Assembly (NCBI RefSeq): GCF_900111095.1
Contig: NZ_FOGB01000022.1
Location: 1 to 45,312 of the forward strand
Length of the DNA: 45,312 nt
Direction: 5' to 3'
Origin: Amphritea atlantica
GTDB taxonomy: Bacteria; Pseudomonadota; Gammaproteobacteria; Pseudomonadales; Balneatricaceae
The notes below the pieces were generated by a model. It searched no databases. It was not told where the DNA came from and saw nothing but the letters and a program-made list of their open reading frames with translations. A program made the position numbers and the translations under genes. Positions 1-8,979 of the stretch are shown here, one piece after another (positions within the stretch are counted from its first letter, which is position 1; each line of letters opens with the position of its first letter).

Positions 1-33
1 TAACCAGTACTAATTGCTCGTGAGGCTTGACCA
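1..33 (+). rRNA. rrl: 23S ribosomal RNA, 3' end (partial)
   Basis: The first 33 bases match the conserved last bases of bacterial 23S rRNA (AACCAGTACTAATtgctCGTGAGGCTTgacc), as in the E. coli 3' terminus. The rest of the gene lies before the window. A 5S gene follows in the normal order, so this is the tail of an rRNA operon. Bases 34-197 are the 23S-5S spacer, in which I see no tRNA. Confidence 0.9.
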
Positions 34-197
34 TATAACGCCAAAAGCGTTTGGGTCAGCTGATAGAAAAAGATACATTGCGGCTGAATAAAACAGCCAC
101 GGATTAGAGTTTGTGCATAACTCTCCGATTACAGGATTCGAATGACGCTTTGAGCATAGGTTAACACTGATGTTCAAATCGTTAGAGCAACCAGTTT

Positions 198-316
198 TGC
201 TTGGCGACAATAGCGAGATGGAACCACCCGATCCCTTCCCGAACTCGGAAGTGAAACGTCTTAGCGCCGATGGTAGTGTGGAGCTTCTCCATGCGAGAGT
301 AGGTCATCGCCAAGCA
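198..316 (+). rRNA. rrf: 5S ribosomal RNA
   Basis: About 119 nt. The 5' TGCTTGGCGA (198-207) pairs with the 3' TCGCCAAGCA (307-316) to form helix I. The internal stretches CCGAACTCGGAAGTGAAACG and GCGCCGATGGTAGTGTGG are classic 5S sequence. It lies in the expected place behind 23S and before a strong terminator. Confidence 0.95.
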
Positions 317-329
317 CCTAATACGGAAA

Positions 330-356
330 CCCCAGCACTGTGTGCTGGGGTTTTTT
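330..356 (+). terminator. rRNA operon intrinsic terminator
   Basis: CCCCAGCAC (330-338) pairs perfectly with GTGCTGGGG (342-350) over a 3-nt loop, followed by TTTTTT. It ends the rRNA operon 14 bases after 5S. Confidence 0.92.
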
Positions 357-384
357 CGTTTGTGGGCAAACGGAAAAATCAGAC

Positions 385-429
385 GCGACTGCGTCGCTTG
401 CTAGAACGGCGCTGCGCGCCTGCTAGTGG
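385..429 (+). repeat. Small-hairpin composite, first group
   Basis: There are two perfect hairpins with 3-nt loops: GCGAC-TGC-GTCGC (385-397) and GGCGC-TGC-GCGCC (408-420). They are joined by TTGCTAGAAC (398-407) and followed by TGCTAG. The second group (634-715) has the same plan in opposite orientation. This looks like a REP-like dispersed intergenic repeat. Confidence 0.6.
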
Positions 430-444
430 TTAGAATAAGCGTAA

Positions 445-528
445 GAGCAAGAGCAAGAGCAAGAGCAAGAGCAAGAGCAAGAGCAAGAGCAAGAGCAAGA
501 GCAAGAGCAAGAGCAAGAGCAAGAGCAA
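445..528 (+). repeat. (GAGCAA)14 hexanucleotide tandem repeat
   Basis: Fourteen perfect GAGCAA units run without interruption, with degenerate edges (gtaa before, aagcc after). Reading frames through it give only dipeptide repeats, such as poly-Leu on the minus strand, and neither strand carries a recognisable gene. It sits between two hairpin groups in the rRNA-spoT intergenic region. Confidence 0.95.
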
Positions 529-633
529 AAGCCTTTTTAGCCGGGAGTATCGGTAATTTTCACAGAAAGGACGCTTTGTAAGCGGGTTGGAGCATGCCAG
601 CGTGGCCCTGAAGAAGCCAAGGCCCTGTAGCGA

Positions 634-715
634 GCGACGTCCCGTCGCGATGCTTTTTCTAGCAGGAGCCGAAGGCTCCGTTCTGGCAAGTGGCGTAGCC
701 ACGTCTAGCAGCTGC
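634..715 (-). repeat. Small-hairpin composite, second (inverted) group
   Basis: Three perfect hairpins: GCGACG-TCC-CGTCGC (634-648), GGAGCC-GAA-GGCTCC (665-679) and GTGGC-GTA-GCCAC (690-702). The linker GTTCTGGCAA (680-689) is the reverse complement, with one mismatch, of the linker in the first group (398-407), and TCTAGCA flanks recur. A degenerate further copy (acgcagccacgtctggcaac) follows at about 723-742. Confidence 0.6.
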
Positions 716-752
716 TTTGATTCACGCAGCCACGTCTGGCAACTGTCGTTAT

Positions 753-775
753 AAAAAAACGCACCCGAAGGTGCG
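753..775 (-). terminator. Terminator of the gmk-rpoZ-spoT operon
   Basis: On the minus strand CGCACC (775-770) pairs with GGTGCG (765-760) over a UUCG loop and is followed by seven T (759-753). It begins 20 bases after the spoT stop codon. Confidence 0.9.
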
Positions 776-794
776 CTATTTATGCGGATAAAAG

Positions 795-2918
795 CTAAAC
801 CCGGGTGACTTTGTATACGGCTTTGAGCGCTTTGAGCTTGCGCATCACTTTCGCTAAGTGGACCCTGTCCTTAACCGTCAGGTCGATATGGACGGTATTG
901 AGGGCATCGTCTGTTTCGGTGATATCTATTTTCAGAACGTTTGCACTGGCACCCGATGCGGTGGTTGCCAGCGTGGCGATAAGGCCGCGCTTAGGCTCGA
1001 CTTTGAGGTCCAGATTGACGATGAATTCTTCATCGATGCTGTTAGACCATTCCAGATAGACACACTTCTCAGCATCGTCTTTCATAAAGGCGATATTACG
1101 ACAGTCGGTACGATGGATGACCAGGCCGCGGCCGGTACTGATATGCCCGGTGATGCTATCGCCCGGAATAGGGCCGCAGCAGCGCGCGTAGTGCAGTACC
1201 ATCCCTTCGGTACCACGGATAGCCAGAGTTGCCTTATTGCTGTCAGGGAGCTCCTGAGGCTCATCCTCTTCATGCTCAACCGGGCGTAGCCGTCGGGCTA
1301 CGACATAGGCCATACGGTTACCCATGCCGATATCCTGAAGCAGTTCGTCCAGTGATTTCAGTTCCGCTTCCTGTAACACAGTAGCCAGAGCTGCTGGATC
1401 GATCTCTTCTATGCTTGAACCGTAGTTAGACAGGAACTGAGTTAACAGTCGCCGGCCGAGTTCAATTGATTCTCCGCGATGCTGCACTTTAATAAAGTGG
1501 CGGATAGCGGAACGGGCTTTGCCGGTGATAACAAAGTTAAGCCAGGCCATGTTGGGCTGGGCGCTGGGGGTGGTAATTATCTCGACTGTCTGGCCGCTGT
1601 GCAGAGGCTGTGACAGGGGGGCTAAGCGCCGATTGATGCGACAGGATACACAGGAGTTGCCGATATCTGTATGGACCGCATAGGCAAAATCAACGGCAGT
1701 GGCACCCTGAGGTAGTTCAAAGATCCGCCCCTTAGGCGAGAACACGTAGACTTCATCAGGGAACAGGTCGGTTTTAACGGTTTCGATAAACTCCATCGAG
1801 TTCCCGGCCCGTTTTTGCATCTCCAGCAGTCCCTGCACCCATTTGCGCGCCCGGTTATAGCCATCAATTGCTGAACTTGAGTCACCGTAGATTTTATAGT
1901 GACTGTGTTCGGCGATCCCCTGGCTGGCCACTGCATCCATCTCTTTGGTACGGATCTGTACTTCAATGGTGATATCCCTGGCACCAAACAGGTCGGTGTG
2001 CAGTGACTGATAACCGTTGGCTTTGGGAATGGCAACGTAATCCTTGAAGCGTCCCGGCACTGGCTTATACAGGTTGTGTACAATACCCAGGGCACGATAA
2101 CAGTCGTCTACGGATTCAGTGACAATCCGGAAAGCAAATACATCCATGATCTCGGCAAAGGATTTACCCTTTGTTTTCATCTTACTGTAGATGCTGTAGA
2201 GGTGTTTTTCCCTGCCAGAAACCGTACCGGGGAGGCCCTCCTGTTTAAGCCGGTTGCGGATCGCTTCCTCTATGGAGGTGATGACATCTTTACGTTGCCC
2301 CCGTGCCTGTACCACAGCCCGGCGGATATATTTGGCCCGCATCGGGTGGTATGACTGAAATGCCAGGTCTTCGAGTTCGAGTTGCAGATCGCGCATGCCT
2401 AAACGGGCGGCAACCGGAGCGTATATATCGAGGGTTTCACGGGCGATACGTCGCTGTTTTTCTGGCGGCATAGCGCCGAGGGTGCGCATGTTATGCAGGC
2501 GGTCAGCGAGTTTCACCAGTATTACCCGGATATCAACTGCCATCGCCAGTACCATCTTCTGAAAGTTCTCCGCCTGCGCTTCGGCGCGGGTTTCAAACTC
2601 CAGATGTGTCAGCTTACTGACACCGTCAACGATATCAGCGACAACTGTGCCAAACTGGCCTTCGAGGCCATCCCGGGAAACCGCCGTATCTTCGATCACA
2701 TCATGCAGCATAGCCGCCATCAGACTCTGATGATCCATGTGCATTCCGGCAAGAATTGAGGCTACTGCAAGGGGGTGGGTAACGTAGGGTTCACCGCTTT
2801 TACGGCGCTGCCCGTCATGGGCTTGTTCAGCATAATAATACGCACGTCTGACCAGCTTGATCTGTTGCAGATCAAGGTAGCCGGTCAGACGATCAGAAAG
2901 CGCATCAACAGTTGGCAT
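795..2918 (-). CDS. spoT: Bifunctional (p)ppGpp synthetase/hydrolase SpoT
   Basis: Long RelA/SpoT enzyme, 707 aa, close to the family length of about 700, that makes and hydrolyses the stringent-response alarmone (p)ppGpp. The N-terminal HD hydrolase domain is intact: His48, His72-Asp73 in LHDVIED, and Asp139 in KLADRLHNMR. A synthetase domain follows (about 230-345; SIYSKM, FAFRIV, PGRFKDY, NGYQSLHT, EVQIRT). The TGS domain is at about 385-450 (DEVYVFSPKG) and a C-terminal ACT domain at about 630-707. Both active sites look complete, so I call SpoT rather than the hydrolase-dead RelA. A TTG codon lies just before ATG 2918, but AGGAG is 6 bases upstream of the ATG, which decides the start. 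It is the last gene of gmk-rpoZ-spoT, the usual gammaproteobacterial order. Confidence 0.96.
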   Translation of the reverse strand: MPTVDALSDRLTGYLDLQQIKLVRRAYYYAEQAHDGQRRKSGEPYVTHPLAVASILAGMHMDHQSLMAAMLHDVIEDTAVSRDGLEGQFGTVVADIVDGVSKLTHLEFETRAEAQAENFQKMVLAMAVDIRVILVKLADRLHNMRTLGAMPPEKQRRIARETLDIYAPVAARLGMRDLQLELEDLAFQSYHPMRAKYIRRAVVQARGQRKDVITSIEEAIRNRLKQEGLPGTVSGREKHLYSIYSKMKTKGKSFAEIMDVFAFRIVTESVDDCYRALGIVHNLYKPVPGRFKDYVAIPKANGYQSLHTDLFGARDITIEVQIRTKEMDAVASQGIAEHSHYKIYGDSSSAIDGYNRARKWVQGLLEMQKRAGNSMEFIETVKTDLFPDEVYVFSPKGRIFELPQGATAVDFAYAVHTDIGNSCVSCRINRRLAPLSQPLHSGQTVEIITTPSAQPNMAWLNFVITGKARSAIRHFIKVQHRGESIELGRRLLTQFLSNYGSSIEEIDPAALATVLQEAELKSLDELLQDIGMGNRMAYVVARRLRPVEHEEDEPQELPDSNKATLAIRGTEGMVLHYARCCGPIPGDSITGHISTGRGLVIHRTDCRNIAFMKDDAEKCVYLEWSNSIDEEFIVNLDLKVEPKRGLIATLATTASGASANVLKIDITETDDALNTVHIDLTVKDRVHLAKVMRKLKALKAVYKVTRV

Positions 2919-3016
2919 CAATTACTCCTATGCCTCTAGCGTAGTCAGATTTCTCAGGACTACAAAAAAACAGAAACTATAGTGATGATGCCTTATTCGG
3001 ACGGATTGAAAAAGAG

Positions 3017-3229
3017 TTAATCTTCTTCCCGTTCATCCAAAATGCTTACGTCGATATACTGTTCTGCGATTTCACGCAGAGCAACGACTGTAGGCTTGTC
3101 ATTTTCCCATTCAACTTTTGGGTCTTTACCACCCGTTGCGATCTGGCGAGCACGCTTAGAAGCGATCATTACCAATTCAAAACGGTTGTCTACATGTTCA
3201 AGACAATCTTCAACAGTTACGCGAGCCAT
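3017..3229 (-). CDS. rpoZ: RNA polymerase omega subunit
   Basis: 70 aa. Omega assists folding and assembly of beta-prime and contributes to ppGpp binding on RNA polymerase. The signature [20 protein letters not shown] and the following [10 protein letters not shown] and ALREIAEQ are those of proteobacterial omega; the acidic tail is short. It lies between gmk and spoT on the same strand (98 bases to spoT, 84 to gmk), so it is likely cotranscribed. Confidence 0.97.
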   Translation of the reverse strand: MARVTVEDCLEHVDNRFELVMIASKRARQIATGGKDPKVEWENDKPTVVALREIAEQYIDVSILDEREED

Positions 3230-3313
3230 TTAGCGACCTCGGATATAGGATTCAGTCATTCAGGCCAATTTTCAGACCTGATTCGGAGAGCCGGCCAGTC
3301 TACCTGAGCCGAT

Positions 3314-3934
3314 CTATTCTGACAAGAGTCCGGTTAGCATTGCGGCATGCTTTTGTTGTTGTCGTCTGAGTTCCAGTCGGCGGGCAGTGAAGACAGACTG
3401 CAGTTCCTGCAACGCGGTATCAAAATTGTCATTGACCAGCAGGTATTGATATTCACGGTAGTGACGTATCTCATTAAGGGCTTCTGACATACGATGATTA
3501 ATGGTCTCTTCAGAATCGGTGCCACGACCGGTGAGGCGTTTACGCAATTCGGTGATTGAGGGGGGCAGGATAAACAGGGAGACGCAGTCAGGCATCTGTT
3601 GGCGAACCTGTTGCGCGCCCTGCCAGTCGATTTCCAGAATGACATCCATTCCCTGTGACAGCTGTTCCTCAACCCATATCCGGGAGGTGCCATATTTATT
3701 GGTGAAGACGTTGGCGTATTCCAGGAACTGACCTTTCTGAATTTCAGCGTCAAAGGTTTCCATGGTGACAAAGTTATAATCTTTACCATCGGTTTCGCCT
3801 GGACGGATCGGGCGGGTTGTGTGGGATACCGAGACGCGAACCTGTGTGTCCTGCGCTAGCAGGGCTTTTACCAGGCTGGTTTTACCGGCGCCGGAGGGTG
3901 CTGAGATAACATACAGGGTTCCTAACTGGGTCAT
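3314..3934 (-). CDS. gmk: Guanylate kinase
   Basis: 206 aa, the normal family length. It phosphorylates GMP/dGMP to GDP/dGDP using ATP. The P-loop [11 protein letters not shown] is at residues 10-20, the GMP-binding region [18 protein letters not shown] at about 35-52, and the lid/Arg region [15 protein letters not shown] at about 128-142. First gene of gmk-rpoZ-spoT. The ATG at 3934 opens the protein in register with the family. Confidence 0.96.
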   Translation of the reverse strand: MTQLGTLYVISAPSGAGKTSLVKALLAQDTQVRVSVSHTTRPIRPGETDGKDYNFVTMETFDAEIQKGQFLEYANVFTNKYGTSRIWVEEQLSQGMDVILEIDWQGAQQVRQQMPDCVSLFILPPSITELRKRLTGRGTDSEETINHRMSEALNEIRHYREYQYLLVNDNFDTALQELQSVFTARRLELRRQQQKHAAMLTGLLSE

Positions 3935-4242
3935 AAATCTGGTCGCTTTTCCGGGCTGTTATTTCACCGTGAATGACGGCATAAAATCTGAGGGGGAGAG
4001 TATAGCGCTTTCGCCCGCGATAGAGTATTCGCTGGGTGGAAAATAGCCGCTTAGCGGGGTTTTTTAGGTTGCACAGGTAGCTGTTTTTCCGCGCCGTATC
4101 AGGGATACCTGTCTGGGGCCACCGGCGTGGTCAACGTTATGATTGCTGATCTGTTGTGTGGTTTCAGGTCATCGGCGATATTCGGTTCTGCCAGAGAGCG
4201 TTGCCTCAGACCTGAGTGCATCAGATGTCTGGTTGAGCTAGT
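3935..4242. other. Intergenic region upstream of gmk (308 bp)
   Basis: No gene seen. It must hold the gmk operon promoter and the end of the alpha-E transcript. The only structure I can point to is a small hairpin, CCGC-TTA-GCGG (4047-4057), followed on the plus strand by GGTTTTTT and preceded by AAAATA. It could act as a weak terminator on either strand, but the stem is only 4 bp. Confidence 0.4.
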
Positions 4243-5166
4243 CTACCTGTCCAGCGCGAACCAGCACTGACCAAACTGCATATGCAGGTTCGCAAAGCTT
4301 AACTGCAGGTCATTGAGGTAATCGCTGAAGCTTTCATCCAGCTCGCCGGGTTCCCCGGCCAGTAAGGTTTTGAGTTTTGCCAGTTCCTCTATTTCACAGG
4401 CGGGCAGCAGATCGACGGCCGCTGCTATCTGATCAGCACAGAAGGTGATTGAGCGGGGGAAGTGTTTATCGTGTAACAGGAACTGACACACCCGGGTTCC
4501 CTCAACTGTAGCCCGCATGGTGCGCCGGTAGTTCATGGCGCCATCGCATGACCGTAATACGTTCCCCCAGATGATTTGCGAGGGATCAAGATCCTGTTCT
4601 ACATCGCTACTGCTCAGCTGCGCGGTAATACCTGCATCGAGGATACGGCTGGCCATATCGGCCCGCTCCAGGTTACGGCCCAGGCGGATAAACTGCCAGG
4701 CTGCATCCTTGCTCATGTTGTCTGCCAGAAGACCGTTAATCTGTTGACAACCCTTAATCACATTATCAAGAAAGCCGTGACGATTGGTGCGGTTGATACC
4801 ATCGCGAATATGTTCTGATACATACATGCACAGCTCATTGATCAGTTCCCACAGTGGCAGCGGTAAGACATCCCGGCTGGTGCGCACATTCTCCCGGGCC
4901 ATCAGCAGGCTGGATGACATTGAGTTTGGGTTGGTGCTGTCCGCTAACAGCAGTTTGACAACATTTTTTTCATCCTTGACGGTATAACGTGCATTAAATA
5001 CATCTTCGGATGAGTTGATGACCACCAGATTGAACCAACTGATATTGATTGAGCGGGGCAGGTCAAACAGGAGGTTGTCGTACACTCCGACCATCCGGGC
5101 GGTATTTTCAGCTCGCTCGATATAGCGGGAGAACCAGTACATCCGTTCAGCAACTTTAGATAGCAT
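4243..5166 (-). CDS. Alpha-E domain protein (DUF403 family)
   Basis: 307 aa. The N-terminal MLSKVAERMYWFSRYIERAE and the helical body (LGRNLERADMASRILD at about 160-175, the NYRRTMRA region) are hallmarks of the alpha-E family, about 310 aa. Its exact biochemical role is not settled; it is almost always encoded beside a circularly permuted ATP-grasp protein and is thought to work with it in peptide-bond formation. Here the ATP-grasp stop and this ATG overlap by one base (TAATG), implying translational coupling. The transglutaminase-like and peptidase partners often seen in such clusters are absent. Confidence 0.9.
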   Translation of the reverse strand: MLSKVAERMYWFSRYIERAENTARMVGVYDNLLFDLPRSINISWFNLVVINSSEDVFNARYTVKDEKNVVKLLLADSTNPNSMSSSLLMARENVRTSRDVLPLPLWELINELCMYVSEHIRDGINRTNRHGFLDNVIKGCQQINGLLADNMSKDAAWQFIRLGRNLERADMASRILDAGITAQLSSSDVEQDLDPSQIIWGNVLRSCDGAMNYRRTMRATVEGTRVCQFLLHDKHFPRSITFCADQIAAAVDLLPACEIEELAKLKTLLAGEPGELDESFSDYLNDLQLSFANLHMQFGQCWFALDR

Positions 5167-6614
5167 TAGCGTTTCTCCTCAACAATCCAGGTGTCTTTAC
5201 TACCGCCACCCTGAGATGAGTTAACCACCAGAGACCCTTTTTTCATCGCCACCCGGGTAAGGCCTCCGGTGGTGACAAACAGGTTTTTACCCTGAAGAAT
5301 AAAGGGGCGCAGATCCAGGTGGCGGGGTTCCGGTGTCGAACCGCACAGGGTGGGGGCGGTTGACAGGCTCAGGGTTGGCTGAGCGATGTAGTTACGTGGA
5401 TTTTTGCTGATCAGTGTGGCGAACTGTTCCTGCTCTTTTTTGGTTGAGTGGGGACCGACCAGCATACCGTAACCGCCGGATTCATTCGCGGGCTTGACCA
5501 CCAGCTTATCCAGATTTTCCAGCACGTACTGACGCTGCTCCGGGTCGGAGCAGAGGAAAGTCTCTACGTTTGGCAGCAGAGGCTCTTCCTGCAAATAGTA
5601 ACGGATGATATCGGGGACATAAGCATAGACCACCTTATCATCGGCAACCCCTGCACCGGGCGCATTGGCCAGCGCTACATTGCCCGCTTTCCATGCCCGC
5701 ATCAGGCCAGGAACACCCAGCATTGAGTCTTCTCTGAAGGTTTCGGGATCAAGAAACTCATCATCGATACGGCGATAGATCACATCAACCTGTTCCAGAC
5801 CGCTGATGGTTTTCATATAGACACAATCGTCATCTTCCACCACCAGGTCGCTGCCTTCGACCAGTTCTGCCCCCATCTGCTGCGCCAGAAAGGCATGCTC
5901 AAAATAGGCAGAGTTGAATATTCCCGGAGTCAGGACGACGATCTCAGGCTGGGATATATCCCGTGGCGAAAGTGACGCCAGCATATCAAACAGGTGAGCG
6001 GGGTAGTTATTCACCGGCAGAATTGAGTCTTTGGAGAACAGCTCCGGCAGAACCCGTTTGGTGATCTCCCGGTTTTCAATCATGTAAGACACGCCGGATG
6101 GCACCCGAAGGTTATCTTCCAGTACATAAAACTGGCCATCCAGATCGCGGACCAGATCAGTACCACAGATATTAGCCCAGACACCATGAGGCGGGGTAAC
6201 ACCAACACACTCAGGGCGGAAATTCTTGGATTTCAGGACAATTTCAGCAGGAATGACGCCGTCTTTGATGATCTCCTGATCATGGTAGAGATCGTTGATA
6301 AACATATTCAGCGCTTTGAGTCGTTGTTTCAGACCTTTGGCGGTTTTCTCCCAGTGTGACGCTGAAATGGTGCGTGGAATGATGTCAAAAGGCCAGGCGC
6401 GGTCAATATTGCCCTCTTCGGTGTAAACGGTAAAGCTGACGCCCATCTCCTGAATGGTTGATTCGGCCATCTCTTTGCGTTTATTTATCTCAGCTGTACT
6501 TAAAGAGCCAAGGTAGTTTACCAGCCGGGTCGCCGGTTCCCTTGGGGAGCAGTCCTCTGCGATCAGTTCATCATAAAAGTTGCCGGTGGAATACTCTGTC
6601 CAGTCGATACTCAT
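5166..6614 (-). CDS. Circularly permuted ATP-grasp protein (DUF404/DUF407 family)
   Basis: 482 aa. Predicted ATP-dependent carboxylate-amine ligase of the permuted ATP-grasp type. Visible motifs: FYDELI near the N-terminus, GQFYVLEDNLRVPSGVSYMI (about 165-185) and LVVKPANESGGYGMLVGP (about 375-392, nucleotide-binding loop). The open frame extends upstream to 6701, but the family starts near MSIDWTEYSTGNFYDE and GAGGG lies 8 bases before ATG 6614, so I use that start. First gene of a two-gene unit with the alpha-E protein. The substrate is unknown. Confidence 0.9.
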   Translation of the reverse strand: MSIDWTEYSTGNFYDELIAEDCSPREPATRLVNYLGSLSTAEINKRKEMAESTIQEMGVSFTVYTEEGNIDRAWPFDIIPRTISASHWEKTAKGLKQRLKALNMFINDLYHDQEIIKDGVIPAEIVLKSKNFRPECVGVTPPHGVWANICGTDLVRDLDGQFYVLEDNLRVPSGVSYMIENREITKRVLPELFSKDSILPVNNYPAHLFDMLASLSPRDISQPEIVVLTPGIFNSAYFEHAFLAQQMGAELVEGSDLVVEDDDCVYMKTISGLEQVDVIYRRIDDEFLDPETFREDSMLGVPGLMRAWKAGNVALANAPGAGVADDKVVYAYVPDIIRYYLQEEPLLPNVETFLCSDPEQRQYVLENLDKLVVKPANESGGYGMLVGPHSTKKEQEQFATLISKNPRNYIAQPTLSLSTAPTLCGSTPEPRHLDLRPFILQGKNLFVTTGGLTRVAMKKGSLVVNSSQGGGSKDTWIVEEKR

Positions 6615-6864
6615 GTAGATACCCTCGGTTCCAGGAACCTTGTTGCACTTTTCTTGTGCGCCCTTGAGCGGCCAATTCAACCATGCCATATAACAGTGCA
6701 ATATAGCACTAAAAATTGTCTGGAATGGTTGAAAACACTTTGCTATGAAGATTTAGCAATATGCAGGCCACAAGCTAACAGAAACCGTTATATAGCGCTT
6801 TGAAACAAACAATCAGGGCATGGTCAGCGGCTCCAATTAAGGGAGCTGTGTCAATGGTGGGGCT

Positions 6865-8142
6865 TTACTGCCAGTCAAGATCACAGCAGTAAACCTGCAC
6901 GTGGTTACCCGCTTGAATCGCCTGTGACAGGGTGACACACATGCGCGAGTCGGCTATGGAAAGGTAGGGTTCACTAATAATGGTGGTGCCGGGCTGATCA
7001 ATGGCCAGGTAGTGATAGGGGCGGTGAGACCAGTTGCCCTTGTCACCGCACAGAAGCGGCGCAAAGCGCAGTTCTATCTGTTGTCTCGGATGGAATGGAT
7101 TCAGTGTACTGCTGGTCTGATGGCCGTTCTCATCCAGCAGAAAACAACGCACCGCGCGGGGGTCTCGGAAAAGTTGAGTACAGCTTTGCGGCAGGCTTTC
7201 ATGGAGGATGAAGTCATTCAGTGCCTGTTGAAAAAGGTGCTTGATATGCCCCATATTGTCTGACTGAGCTTTAAACTGCATCGAGCGCTGATCCCTCTGC
7301 CTGAACAGCAGTTGGTCGATGATGTCGCAAGCGGTGTTCTCTGTTAACAACCAGGGGGCAGGGCGGGCGAAATAAAAGCCTTGCATCATATCCGCATTTG
7401 CGGCGATCGCTGCCGTCGCTTCTGCTTCAGTTTCAACTCCCTCAACCACTACCAGACTTCCGGTCTGGTGCAGCAAAGAGATTATTCCCGAGAGAATACT
7501 GGCTGCCCGTTTGCTTTGTGCGGCTTCGCGGATCAGGTTTCGGTCGAGTTTGACGATATCGGGTTTCAGTTGCCAGATACGATCAAAGTTTGAGTGGCCA
7601 GCGCCGAAGTCGTCAATGGCGATCAGGCAGTTTAGATGATGAATATAATCGATATAGTTTTTCAGGAGTCCGGTGTCTTTGACTTCGTTTTCCAGAATCT
7701 CAATAACCAGTCGGTGCGCGGCTAACCCCGTGTCTTCTAACAGTTGCTGGGTGAACCCATTTTGCGGGTTCTCACAGATCAGCGATTGCGCGTTGAGGTT
7801 TACGAACAGCCACTCATTGTTGACACTCTGCGGAGTGAAATTTTGCACATGCAGTGTGCGGCAAAGTCGGTCCAGCGTCAGCATCTGAGAACTGTTTTGG
7901 GGTAATGACAGCAGCTCTGCCGGCGGGATTGATAAGCCCGCTGCAGATCGGGCTCTGATCAGCCCCTCGTAGCCGATAGGGCGTCGATGTGCGACGCTGT
8001 AGATCGGCTGAAAGTGGCTTGAAAGCGAATAGTCCCGATACTGGCCAGGGGAAGCGATGTACTTCGCTATCCGTTTTTTTTCTGACCGATTCGCCGAGCG
8101 GGTTATCGCTTCGTATGGCGTGTCAGAACGCTTTGGTAACAT
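6865..8142 (-). CDS. EAL-domain c-di-GMP phosphodiesterase with C-terminal sensory domain
   Basis: 425 aa, cytosolic, no membrane segment. The EAL domain (about 35-275) keeps every residue expected of an active enzyme: Glu59 (YEGL), Asn115 (NLNA), Glu148, Asp177-Asp178 (DDFGAG), Lys198 (KLD), Glu234 (VEGVE) and Gln254 (MQGFYFARP). It should therefore hydrolyse cyclic di-GMP to pGpG. The last 100 or so residues (ISEPYLSIADSRMCVTLS) look like a PAS/Cache-type fold; EAL plus a C-terminal PAS-like domain is the plan of B. subtilis YkuI. Its ATG lies inside the end of the upstream NIT-domain gene (20-base overlap), so the two are translationally coupled. Likely ligand-controlled output of the three-gene operon. 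Confidence 0.88.
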   Translation of the reverse strand: MLPKRSDTPYEAITRSANRSEKKRIAKYIASPGQYRDYSLSSHFQPIYSVAHRRPIGYEGLIRARSAAGLSIPPAELLSLPQNSSQMLTLDRLCRTLHVQNFTPQSVNNEWLFVNLNAQSLICENPQNGFTQQLLEDTGLAAHRLVIEILENEVKDTGLLKNYIDYIHHLNCLIAIDDFGAGHSNFDRIWQLKPDIVKLDRNLIREAAQSKRAASILSGIISLLHQTGSLVVVEGVETEAEATAAIAANADMMQGFYFARPAPWLLTENTACDIIDQLLFRQRDQRSMQFKAQSDNMGHIKHLFQQALNDFILHESLPQSCTQLFRDPRAVRCFLLDENGHQTSSTLNPFHPRQQIELRFAPLLCGDKGNWSHRPYHYLAIDQPGTTIISEPYLSIADSRMCVTLSQAIQAGNHVQVYCCDLDWQ

Positions 8143-8974
8143 GCTGTAAATCCTTTAACGCAGCATCCATCAGCCCCAGAAGGTTATTAATCGCGACGGT
8201 TGCCTGTTCGAAGTAGAGTTTGGCGTCTATTTGAGGGCGATCGCAGTTTAGCAGATCCTGCTCCAGGCATAACAGGAAACTATTCACGGTTGCCTGTGAT
8301 TGTTGCAGATTAAGGTGGTCTGTTTTGCTTTGTTTCAGCGCGGTAAAAGCGGTTAACGATAGCTGTTTGATTTTTGCATGCAGAAATCTCAGGCGTACTC
8401 TCTGAGCGGCGCTGCTGGATCCTGCTGCTGCGATGCCGGTGCCAAGTGCCCGTGCCTGGCCGGTCCATTCTGCGGTTTGCACCACTTCCTGCCAGATGCT
8501 CTGCAGATAGTTCATCTCTTTGGGGCAGGAGCTCAGATCCAGTTCACTGGCTATATCCTCGATCAGAAAGATGGTGTTGCGGATCAGGTCATGATGATTG
8601 AGCAGATTGGTGTCTGCAGACGTTGTGCTCTGGCAAATCTGTTGCCACTGGGTAGTCAGTCTATGCCATTGGGTCTGATATCGTGTGCTCTGTTGTCGGG
8701 CTTTGGATATATGGGTTTCGAGTTGCTTTCTGGTGATATCCAGATCAGTCTGGAGGCTGTGGTCTCCTGAAAGCAGACCGGTGCTTAGTCCCCGATGCCG
8801 CTGAAAGTCAGCCAGCAGAAGCCGGAGTAACGCCAGTTGCTTAATGCCTGAGGTCAACTGGCGGTGTTGCTGCTTTCGCATCCGCCGGTGCAAGATAAAA
8901 AAGATCGCAGCAAGGCCCGTAAGTAGCAGGATACCGGTTAATCCTGGCCACTCTGGATAGAAAAATCCGGTCAT
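8123..8974 (-). CDS. Membrane-anchored NIT-like sensor domain protein
   Basis: 283 aa with one N-terminal membrane helix (about 11-31), then an all-helical domain. LADFQRHRGLSTGLLSGD (about 53-70) resembles the HxLQxERGxS start of the NIT domain, a nitrate/nitrite-sensing four-helix bundle found in receptors such as NasR. There is no HAMP, kinase, MCP or GGDEF output, so it must signal through partners. It sits 5 bases after a chemoreceptor gene and overlaps the EAL gene by 20 bases. Family assignment rests on one motif and the helical pattern; nitrate/nitrite as ligand is inference. Confidence 0.65.
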   Translation of the reverse strand: MTGFFYPEWPGLTGILLLTGLAAIFFILHRRMRKQQHRQLTSGIKQLALLRLLLADFQRHRGLSTGLLSGDHSLQTDLDITRKQLETHISKARQQSTRYQTQWHRLTTQWQQICQSTTSADTNLLNHHDLIRNTIFLIEDIASELDLSSCPKEMNYLQSIWQEVVQTAEWTGQARALGTGIAAAGSSSAAQRVRLRFLHAKIKQLSLTAFTALKQSKTDHLNLQQSQATVNSFLLCLEQDLLNCDRPQIDAKLYFEQATVAINNLLGLMDAALKDLQHVTKAF

Positions 8975-8979
8975 CCTGA

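Noticed and set aside
430..702. Minus-strand open frame with a long poly-Leu run
   Set aside because: The Leu run is just the GAGCAA repeat read in frame; the rest crosses the hairpin repeats and has no family features or RBS.
6615..6701. N-terminal extension of the ATP-grasp protein
   Set aside because: Not in the family pattern; GAGGG precedes ATG 6614.
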